The position numbers and the translations under genes are program-made. A stretch of 5,406 nt of DNA, taken from positions 1 through 5,406 of the forward strand of contig CALCME010000097.1 in NCBI GenBank assembly GCA_937965925.1, read 5' to 3'. Below the pieces are notes generated by a model. The model worked only from the letters and a program-made list of their open reading frames with translations. It was not told the DNA's origin and did not search any database. Of this stretch, positions 1-5,406 are shown in pieces (the first letter of the stretch is position 1; each line of letters opens with the position of its first letter). The DNA is from Candidatus Absconditabacterales bacterium. GTDB taxonomy: Bacteria; Patescibacteriota; Gracilibacteria; Absconditabacterales; Absconditicoccaceae.

Positions 1-192
1 TCCTGCTTCCGTCAGCACTGCATCGATATTTTTTGTGATCTGGAGAAACTGTTCTTCAATATTCTTTCAGATTTCTCCTGTAGCAGGATCTATTCAGATC
101 TGTCCAGAACAATACAACATATTTCATACCTGTATCGCTTGTGAGTAAGGTCATACTGGTTCTGGGGCGTTTGAGGTGTAGATGATGTTCAT
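1..192 (-). CDS. ridA: RidA (2-iminobutanoate/2-iminopropanoate deaminase), N-terminal part, cut by window edge
   Basis: RidA proteins (YjgF/YER057c/UK114 family) are small cytosolic trimers that hydrolyse the reactive enamine/imine products released by PLP enzymes such as threonine dehydratase, giving 2-oxo acids and ammonia. The ATG at 192-190 opens a frame of 64 codons that leaves the window at base 1, about half of the usual 125-130 residues. The N-terminus has the family hallmarks: TSNAPEPVGPYSQA (residues 6-19), then a CSGQIGIDPATGEI stretch (28-41). The catalytic arginine region lies outside the window. Four glycines (14, 23, 33, 42) are TGA and three are GGA. Gly14 belongs to the nearly invariant GPYSQ motif, which supports TGA=Gly. 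The gene starts 26 bases after the upstream phospholipase-like gene, so co-transcription is likely. It probably serves the IlvA encoded in the same cluster. No Shine-Dalgarno sequence is visible; the start is chosen because RidA proteins begin this close to the motif. Confidence 0.93.
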
Positions 193-218
193 ATATATAA
201 ATGAGTATCTAAAATAAC

Positions 219-881
219 TTATATAGATAGTTGTTGTATATGTTTTGTAAAGTCATATTTTGCTTCTTCTATTACAGGAGATGTTTTCCAGGCAATGTAC
301 TCTTTTACAAAAGGTATTTTCATGCACCGCCTTCATAATTTCATATACAGTTGTATTTTTTTGTTTCAGCTAAGTTTTGGATTTTTTCCCACAACCTTTA
401 CTCATTCATCAAAGGTCATAGTATCAAAGACACGTTGAATACTTGAACTATACTCGTAAAAATCTTTTTCAATAACTCATACAGATATGAGTTTTTTACT
501 ATATGATTGAGAAATTTTCAAAGTATCTTGCTCTTTAATTTTCTGGAAGAAATATACTTCAAAGAATATATTTAGGAGTTGTCATGAAAGTTTTTTCTGA
601 ATCCATCTTGGAAATAACGCTCTCGTTTTCTCATATATTCAATATGGTCCCGCCCAAATATCTAACAACAAATGAGTCTTATATCATAAAAGAAAAGAAG
701 GTGATAATGTATCTAGTAGATCATTTACCTTTTCTGGATCTATATGAGTCAAAGATCTCTCAGATCAGTTCATATATCTGATATCGGGAAGTATTGATCA
801 AAGATAATAGTCTTCATAGGATTCTATTCATAAGCTTTCTTCAATAGCTTGTGAAAATCAGATATGGGAGAAAATAAGCAT
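219..881 (-). CDS. Zinc-dependent phospholipase C-like protein (PF00882-type fold, function unproven)
   Basis: With TGA read as glycine this is a 220-residue protein ending in TAA. The N-terminal half shows the layout of the zinc-dependent phospholipase C / S1-P1 nuclease-like family: an early histidine in MLIFSHIG (His6), GSILPDIRYM with Asp33, LTHID with His46, and GYKTHLLLDIW with His70 and Asp74. His and Asp in these places are the usual metal ligands. The C-terminal half (about residues 90-220) is basic and probably helical, and I do not recognise it. There is no export signal, so it appears cytoplasmic, unlike secreted bacterial phospholipases C. A hydrolase acting on another phosphoester is equally possible. 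The ATG at 881 is the first in frame after an upstream TAG and places the first histidine at residue 6, as in the family. It begins 31 bases after the phosphatase gene. Eleven of thirteen glycines are TGA, including Gly28 of the GSILPD motif. The reading frame is secure; the family call is moderate. Confidence 0.75.
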
Positions 882-912
882 GCCAGAATATAAATAAAAT
901 TCTACCTATAAA

Positions 913-1506
913 TTACTCCAAATGCGAAGTCTCATTATACGAAATAATCTTTCATGGAAGTCACTCAGAAAGATCAATTTTTGTGATACTACAGTTTGTT
1001 GGATATTCGGTTATCAGGTCCTTCCCTACGATTTTCTGTAGAAAAGCATACGTAAATGATTTGTGATTTACCATAAGTACAGATGTTCACATATATGTTT
1101 CTAGTAGATAAGAAATAAACTGATCAACACGTCACTGGTAGTGTTCATCAGACTCCACTAGTCATGTAGCAACTAATGACTCATACATATTTTCTCATGT
1201 ACATCATAGTTCTTCACATATATCAGCCACATGTCTCTTTGCAAATGTTTTGTAGTCTCTATCTGTTATCAGATTTAGATGCTCAGTTAGAACTCCTTCA
1301 TGTGATGCTAAGATCAATTCCATCGTCTTACTCGCACGTTGAAGATCACTAGAAATTCACACATCAAAAGACGCATGTGCAAGTGCACGACCAACCAGCT
1401 GAGCTTGAGATATTCATTTCTCTGTTAGCTGAGTATCAAAACATCATGCAAGCTTTCTTTCTACATTTGTTTGGCTCTGTCCGTGTCTCACTATGGTTAA
1501 GATCAT
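913..1506 (-). CDS. Histidine phosphatase superfamily protein (phosphoglycerate mutase-like)
   Basis: A 197-residue protein, a normal length for a single-domain histidine phosphatase such as PhoE or CobC. The enzyme class transfers phosphate through a phosphohistidine. The N-terminal ILTIVRHGQSQTN carries the nucleophile His8 in the RHG motif. SSDLQRASKT (residues 52-61) supplies the second phosphate-binding arginine, Arg57. LMVNHKSF (144-151) gives the second catalytic histidine, His148. The block that usually reads ERDYG is here DRDYK (82-86), so the common acid Glu is replaced by Asp, and the following glycine is lost. The substrate cannot be told from sequence: sugar phosphates, nucleotides or cofactor phosphates are all possible, and a true glycolytic mutase is unlikely at this length. 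Ten of fourteen glycines are TGA. The ATG at 1506 directly precedes the RHG strand, as in homologues. It lies 50 bases after ilvA and 31 before the next gene, so it is probably part of the same transcript. Confidence 0.88.
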
Positions 1507-1556
1507 GAAATTGAAGAACTATCTAATAAAAACATCAAATCACATTAATATAGTAT

Positions 1557-2804
1557 TTACACCAACAAATCAAAATAGACCTCCTTCTCAGTAATATCTT
1601 CAAACGATATTCAACGCTCTTGCATACGAGCAATCAATCAATCAAAATTATCTTTACTAGTCGACTGGAGTCAGACTAACGCTGGACCTCACTCTTTTGT
1701 CGTCTTTTTCATATACTCAAAACGCACAATATCATCATCAGGTCATAATACCTCAAGAAATTCTCTAAGTGCTCACGGTCTTTGGGGAAAGGTAACAATA
1801 AAATATCTCTTGAGACCAAGATATCTAAGACTCTTCTCTTCCACAGCTTGGAGCCTAGAGAAATCAAAATTCCCTCCACAGGTAATACACACGACGTTTT
1901 TTCAGATGATCTTCTCTTTGATCTGTTCAAGTGCTGCGACACTCAGTGCTCATGCTGGCTCAGTAATGATTCACTGATCATCTAACAGTCTCAGCATAGC
2001 CGTCGCTGTCCATCCATCATCTACCACAATCATCTCATCGACGATCTCTTTCGCTATACCAAACGTGATCTCTCCAGGCTGTTTCACCGCCACTCCATCA
2101 GCAAACGTATCTACGCTTCATAGTTCAACTTCCTCTCCTTGCTGCAAAGAAGCACTCATGGAGGCAGATCATGCTGACTCTACTCAGATTATTTCACATC
2201 AAGGTGAGAGCTCTTTCATGATTGATCCTACTCATGCGAGCAGTCATCATCACCCTACTGCTATCAAGATCATATCTATCTTCTTCTCTCACATCTGATC
2301 AATAATTTCTCGTCAAAGAGTTCCTTGACCAGCAATTACTTTTTCATCATTAAATGGATGAACAAAAACAGCTCCCCTCTCGTCACACCATGCTTTCGCA
2401 GCATCGTATGCATCGTTGAACGTATCTCACTCGAGTTTCACTTGTATCGATCAGTTTCAGAATTTTTTGGTTTTTCTGACCTTCTGTGCTGGGGTTGTCA
2501 TTGGCATGAAAATCGTTCAAGTAATTCCTAGTTTTGAACAACTAAGCGCTACTCACTGAGCGTGATTTCATGCACTTGCAGCTACGATTCACTTTTTTTT
2601 CTCATCATCAGACAACGACATCATCTTTGCATACGCTCATCTGATTTTGAACGACCTCACGAGTTGGAGATCTTCTCTTTTTAGATAGATGTTTGCATTA
2701 TATTGCTCGGAAAGAGACTCATTACGTTCTAACGAACTTTTTCTCACTATCTTTCTATCAAACTGCTGGAGTATACGTTTGGACTCTAATGGATCGATCT
2801 TCAT
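1557..2804 (-). CDS. ilvA: Threonine ammonia-lyase (threonine dehydratase), short form with one C-terminal ACT-like domain
   Basis: IlvA is a PLP enzyme that converts L-threonine to 2-oxobutanoate and ammonia, and serine to pyruvate. The protein has 415 residues, matching the short one-regulatory-domain class (about 400-440) rather than the 514-residue E. coli type or the 329-residue TdcB type. SFKIRGA (51-57) holds the PLP lysine, Lys53. SAGNHAQG (77-84) holds the PLP-ring-binding Asn80. VGGGGLLAG (183-191) is the phosphate-binding loop, and TEPAGA (281-286) and TCGGN (308-312) complete the fold-type II core. From about residue 328, YLGLKRYFIVTFPQRPGALREF opens the ACT-like domain, which normally senses isoleucine or valine. 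About 27 of 42 glycines are TGA, including three in a row in the phosphate loop. The ATG at 2804 gives the expected N-terminus. A candidate promoter lies in the 91-base gap after the TrmB-like gene. With RidA in the same cluster, threonine deamination is the likely pathway. Confidence 0.96.
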
Positions 2805-2834
2805 AGAGAATGTGTTTATCTATAAATACACAGA

Positions 2835-2862
2835 AGTATATGAAATATATGAAGATTCTCAA
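2835..2862 (-). promoter_or_regulatory. Candidate promoter for ilvA
   Basis: Read on the minus strand, a TTGAGA box (2862-2857) and a TATACT box (2840-2835) are separated by 16 bases. Each differs from the sigma-70 consensus by one or two positions. Transcription would begin near 2828 and leave a leader of about 24 bases before the ilvA ATG. That is close to the leader predicted for the plus-strand gene at 4070. The region is AT-rich, so a chance match is possible. Confidence 0.4.
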
Positions 2863-2895
2863 AAGAAAAACGTCATCTAAAGCAGTATCAATCAA

Positions 2896-3663
2896 TTACT
2901 TTTCAATCACTTTCGTGAAAAAGTGAAAGAGATCAGCAAGTTCGACAAGGTCCCGCTTTAATCATACAGGTATTTCTTTGAATACAGCAAAGTACGTATG
3001 TGTTCAAATCACAATCACATACAAACTCGACTGTCATGCAGGAAGAGATGCAAGTTCTTTATAATCAGTAAAACGCATCAGCTGTTCTGGTATCATCACT
3101 CAAGTACCAACCGTAGACTCGATAGTGATATCATGCGTATCACAATACGTAAATAATGGTCATGCATAGTCAGATAACGTAAGCGAGGTAGTAACTGAAT
3201 TCTCTAGAGTACTCAGTGCAATGATTTTAATTACTTGTAGGTCACTTCATTGGAGCTGACCAATCGCTTCATGAAACATCTGCTCCATCCCATCATGTCC
3301 TTCCCATATACGATACAATGGTGTATGCCCATCTGTACGCGTGCTTAATTCTGCAAGTTCTTCATATGCCTTTGGTATCTTTGCTTTTTCTAGATCTATA
3401 CGAGACTGTTGCATAGCAAAATACTGATCCAGAACAGTATCACTTGGTATTGAAAAACTAGTTGCTCATCTGAGTTTTGACTTGGCAACGATTCATCGTC
3501 AGACCATCTGATCGAGCATCTTATAGACATGTGTACGCTCCACTCCTACAAGTTTTGCAAGCGTTCATGCAGATTTTGATCAATACTTCCACAGAGCTTC
3601 AAAAATACTCACCTGAACGTCAGTACATCATATAGTCTGTAAGAGCGAAGCATATGTTTTCAT
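2896..3663 (-). CDS. TrmB-like winged-helix transcriptional regulator
   Basis: A 255-residue protein whose N-terminus matches the TrmB-type winged helix. LLQTIGCTDVQVSIFEALW (about residues 7-25) forms the first helices. SAGTLAKLVGVERTHVYKML (31-50) is the helix-turn-helix, with the recognition helix at VERTHVYKMLDQM. VGRGIVAKSK (54-63) is the wing. A short helical linker rich in Lys and Glu follows (about 87-107). The remaining 150 residues look like an alpha/beta effector domain, with no recognisable metal or catalytic motif. TrmB proteins are sugar-responsive regulators in archaea; TrmB-like proteins of unknown ligand are frequent in CPR bacteria. It heads the minus-strand cluster and so may control itself and ilvA. 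Twelve of eighteen glycines are TGA, and the stop is TAA. ATG 3663 is the first in frame after an upstream TAG at 3709-3711. The upstream dyad at 3711-3729 is a possible binding site. Confidence 0.85.
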
Positions 3664-3710
3664 GTATTTAGATGTAATGAGAAAAAAATGAATAAGACAC
3701 AAGTGAAACT

Positions 3711-3729
3711 ATTTTTTTGTGAAAAAAAT
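3711..3729. repeat. Perfect A/T dyad in leader of the TrmB-like gene
   Basis: ATTTTTTT and AAAAAAAT arms of eight bases flank a central GTG (plus-strand reading), giving a perfect inverted repeat. It falls just downstream of the predicted minus-strand start of transcription (about 3733) and 48 bases before the regulator's ATG. That is a suitable place for an autoregulatory operator or for a weak leader hairpin. The plus-strand hexamer GTGAAA occurs inside it (3719-3724) and again at 3703-3708. A-tracts are common in such AT-rich DNA, so function is uncertain. Confidence 0.35.
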
Positions 3730-3739
3730 CATCACACTT

Positions 3740-3767
3740 TTTATACACATTATGTTGAAATAATCAA
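3740..3767 (-). promoter_or_regulatory. Candidate promoter for the minus-strand cluster
   Basis: On the minus strand, TTGATT (3767-3762) and TATAAA (3745-3740) are separated by 16 bases. The start of transcription would be near 3733, giving a leader of about 70 bases before the TrmB-like ATG at 3663. The leader would include the A/T dyad. Other AT-rich matches exist nearby, so the exact position is tentative. Confidence 0.35.
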
Positions 3768-3846
3768 ATCTGTCTATATATATGAGAGTAACTACTCGCA
3801 AGGGTATGAAATTTGTATAAGAAAATCGAAACAACCAATATGTTGC

Positions 3847-3956
3847 ATTCCGTCTAATCCTCTATTCTGAGAAAACGGAGTCGTCGGAGGAATCGTGCGA
3901 AGCTTCCGGAGACTAGAGTTTTTTGCTTCGTTTTTGGGGCGATGCTAAAAATGAAG
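3847..3956. ncRNA. GC-rich structured element of unknown nature, possible small RNA or dispersed intergenic repeat
   Basis: The core 3871-3918 is about 56% G+C inside a strongly AT-rich spacer. The pentamer CGGAG occurs three times (3876, 3885, 3907). ATTCCGT (3847-3853) can pair with ACGGAGT (3875-3881), with one G-U. CTCTA (3860-3864) can pair with TAGAG (3914-3918), which is followed by six T's (3919-3924). AGTC (3879-3882) can pair with GACT (3911-3914), and GGAA (3889-3892) with TTCC (3904-3907). Some of these pairings exclude each other or would form a pseudoknot. A further hairpin follows at 3926-3956. I do not recognise a named RNA family, and the strand is undecided, though the T-run favours the plus strand. 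Confidence 0.3.
3926..3956 (+). other. Hairpin with ten-pair stem, possibly a terminator-like or insulating element
   Basis: CTTCGTTTTT (3926-3935) and AAAAATGAAG (3947-3956) form a ten-pair stem with one G-U pair and an eleven-base GC-rich loop. It lies directly after the GC-rich core and its T-run, and 45 bases before the candidate promoter of the plus-strand gene. It lacks the GC-rich stem of a standard intrinsic terminator, so its role is open. It could stop stray transcription into the downstream gene or be the 3' part of the structured element. Confidence 0.3.
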
Positions 3957-4010
3957 AAAGAAGCATAAGCAATCAATTTAGACAATATCTCTTATCGAAA
4001 CTATACTGAC

Positions 4011-4040
4011 TTGTGAGCAATTACATAAAGCATATATAAT
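4011..4040 (+). promoter_or_regulatory. Candidate promoter for the cysteine-rich protein gene
   Basis: TTGTGA (4011-4016) and a perfect TATAAT (4035-4040) are separated by 18 bases. Transcription would start near 4047, leaving a leader of about 23 bases before the ATG at 4070. There is no Shine-Dalgarno sequence in that leader. This is the best promoter match in the window. Confidence 0.55.
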
Positions 4041-4069
4041 TTTCAATTTACCTGTTTCTTCACTCTCAT

Positions 4070-5406
4070 ATGTATACCTCAAGAAACGTCTATGAACATA
4101 TAGCACAAAAAACTAACGATCCTATCGTTGAACGAAAAACATGTCGTGTCTCGTGAACACCCTTCCCTATATATCAATCTGATGTAGCTTTTTACACAAA
4201 ACTCTCTACCTCACTCCCGTGATATAGCTCCCTTGATACAGAGAGTATTTCTCTTCCAACTCCAACACTCTGTCCAGAAGAACGTCAGCGTCGTAGACTT
4301 TCATTTCGTAATGAAAGAAAACTGTATCGTAGAAGATGTGATGCTACCTGAGAGTGGATGATTAGTATGTACAGTCCAGATAAGCCATACAACATATATA
4401 ATCAGAAATACCGATGGTCTGATCAATGGAATCCAACTGATTACGGAAGAAAACGAGATATGACGACAACCTTTACGACACAATTTAAGCAGCTTTGGCA
4501 TGATATACCTCAGTTTTGTATCTACCATCCCACTCAAAATAGCTACAATTGTGACTATTCAAACTATACGCTTGATTCGAAGAACTGTTACTTATGAGTG
4601 TCACTAGGGTTCTGTGAAGACTGCTTCTATTGCAATAGTGGAAATGGATCTGATTCATGTATAGATTGTATCAACTTCAAAAACTCCACCAACTGTTATC
4701 AGTGTATAGATATCAGCTGATGCTCACACCTTTCTCGATCCATAAACTGCTCAGAGTGCAGTAATAGTAGTTCATTGACGGACTGTATACATTGTGAATT
4801 TTGCATATGATGTACCAATCTACAAAATAAAAAATATCATGTAAACAACCTACCAGTCACAAAAGAACAGTTTGAAAAAGAACATGGTCACCAGTTCATA
4901 CCACATCAGATTCAACCCAATCAATTCTCCATTTGATCTAGCTGATGTTATGGAAATAATAGTATATATTCTCACGATTCATTATTCGTTTTTGATGTGC
5001 AAGAGATCGAAAAGTCTAGATATACATGTAGATCATTTACGTGTTCATATGCATATGATGGGTATGGGGTAGCATGATGAGCATATACATATGAAATGGT
5101 TTCAGGAAGATGAAATAATTCGCTTTTTGCGATGTACTCGTATGATACTCATCATTCTTACTATACGTTTAGTTGTTTCAATTCTTCGCATCTTTTCTGA
5201 TGTATATGACTACGCAATGCTTCCTACTGCATTTTCAACAAACAATACTCTAAGCACGAATATGAAACACTCGTTCCAAAAATAATAGCCCAGATGCAAG
5301 AGGCAGGTGAACGAGGTGAATTCTTCGATCCGTCACTCAGTCCTTTCTGATACAACGAAACCGTCGCACAAGAATATTTCCCAGAAACACAAGCCTCTCT
5401 ACAAGA
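4070..5406 (+). CDS. Large cysteine-rich putative zinc-binding protein of a CPR-typical family, 3' end cut by window edge
   Basis: The ATG at 4070 follows an in-frame TAA (4037-4039). It opens 445 codons that run off the right edge when TGA is read as glycine (14 sites; every one would be a stop in the standard code). The N-terminus has CRVSG (25-29), then TLCPEERQRRR (66-76), FRNERKLYRRRCDATG (79-94) and MYSPDKPY (100-107), which I recall from a conserved family in Patescibacteria. The spaced cysteines suggest a zinc-ribbon-like module. Residues 161-248 contain 16 cysteines in a regular 3- and 12-residue rhythm, which suggests a stacked repeat (solenoid-like) fold. A second half follows with GCIGLRNASYC (379-389), GEFFD (419-423) and SLSPFGYNETVAQEYF (425-440), also typical of the family. 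There is no signal peptide or membrane segment. Function is unknown; such proteins are sometimes given misleading database names. Metal binding is inference. Confidence 0.9.

Larger units (their letters stand above)
3664..4069. other. Divergent intergenic region, 406 bases
   Basis: This is the only long stretch without a supported gene. Positions 3664-3850 are very AT-rich and hold the candidate promoter and dyad of the minus-strand cluster. Positions 3847-3956 form a GC-richer island with self-complementary segments. Positions 3957-4069 hold the candidate plus-strand promoter and a short leader. A plus-strand frame of 86 codons exists at 3688-3948 if TGA is read as glycine, but I see no family resemblance and do not annotate it as a gene. 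No tRNA or CRISPR repeat is visible. Confidence 0.7.

Noticed and set aside
584..781. Plus-strand standard-code frame of 65 codons
   Set aside because: It is antisense to the phospholipase C-like gene, whose minus-strand frame has clear family motifs.
1709..1942. Minus-strand standard-code frame of 77 codons
   Set aside because: It is out of frame with ilvA, which covers the same bases with the conserved ACT-like domain start.
2244..2252. TCATCATCA triplet repeat as a microsatellite
   Set aside because: It is the reverse complement of three TGA glycine codons in the IlvA phosphate loop and is explained by coding.
2065..2298. Plus-strand standard-code frame of 77 codons rich in Ser and His
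   Set aside because: It is an antisense shadow of ilvA; the His/Ser bias comes from reverse-complemented TGA and GAT codons.
2908..2925. CACTTT/AAAGTG hairpin as a terminator after the TrmB-like gene
   Set aside because: It lies inside the coding sequence before the TAA stop and has no T-run after it on the minus strand.
3688..3948. Plus-strand frame of 86 codons (with one TGA as glycine) in the divergent spacer
   Set aside because: It overlaps the minus-strand promoter region and the GC-rich island, uses GGA/GGG rather than TGA for most glycines unlike the neighbours, and resembles no family I know.
4872..5285. Two plus-strand frames (4872-5072 and 5091-5285)
   Set aside because: They are in a different frame from the cysteine-rich gene, which stays open through both and carries conserved motifs downstream.
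1..5406. TGA as tryptophan (table 4, Mycoplasma-like)
   Set aside because: TGA positions coincide with invariant glycines in IlvA and RidA, and TGG is used at plausible tryptophan positions.
1..5406. CRISPR array, transposase, phage or toxin-antitoxin system
   Set aside because: No regular direct repeats, terminal inverted repeats or related protein motifs were seen on either strand.

Overview
The window reads as a chromosomal piece of a Patescibacteria (CPR) bacterium of the Gracilibacteria (BD1-5) or Absconditabacteria (SR1) type. The decisive clue is the genetic code. Under the standard code no reading frame exceeds 79 codons, but reading TGA as glycine (translation table 25) gives six long, recognisable proteins covering about 87% of the window. 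By hand count, roughly 78 of about 119 glycines in these proteins are TGA. They include glycines of textbook motifs, such as the PLP-binding loop of threonine dehydratase and the GPYSQ motif of RidA. All four stop codons inside the window are TAA. I cannot decide between the two phyla from this sequence alone.

Layout. Positions 1-3663 are a colinear minus-strand cluster. In transcription order it holds a TrmB-like winged-helix regulator (3663-2896), threonine ammonia-lyase IlvA (2804-1557), a histidine phosphatase of the phosphoglycerate mutase superfamily (1506-913), a protein resembling zinc-dependent phospholipase C (881-219), and the N-terminal 64 residues of RidA (192-1, running off the left edge). 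The gaps shrink along the cluster: 91, 50, 31 and 26 bases. This suggests one operon, with a possible extra promoter in front of ilvA.

Positions 3664-4069 are a divergent intergenic region. It contains a promoter candidate for each strand, a perfect A/T dyad in the leader of the regulator gene, and an unexplained GC-rich island (about 3847-3956) with several self-complementary segments. Positions 4070-5406 are the 5' part of a plus-strand gene for a large cysteine-rich protein of a family I know from CPR genomes. It is open at the right edge.

How the genes fit together. IlvA deaminates threonine (and serine) through reactive enamine/imine intermediates, and RidA hydrolyses those intermediates to 2-oxo acids. 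Their presence in one cluster is biochemically coherent, and the TrmB-like protein at the head is the natural candidate regulator. The phosphatase and the phospholipase-like protein have no evident link to this pathway. No start codon in the window is preceded by a recognisable Shine-Dalgarno sequence.
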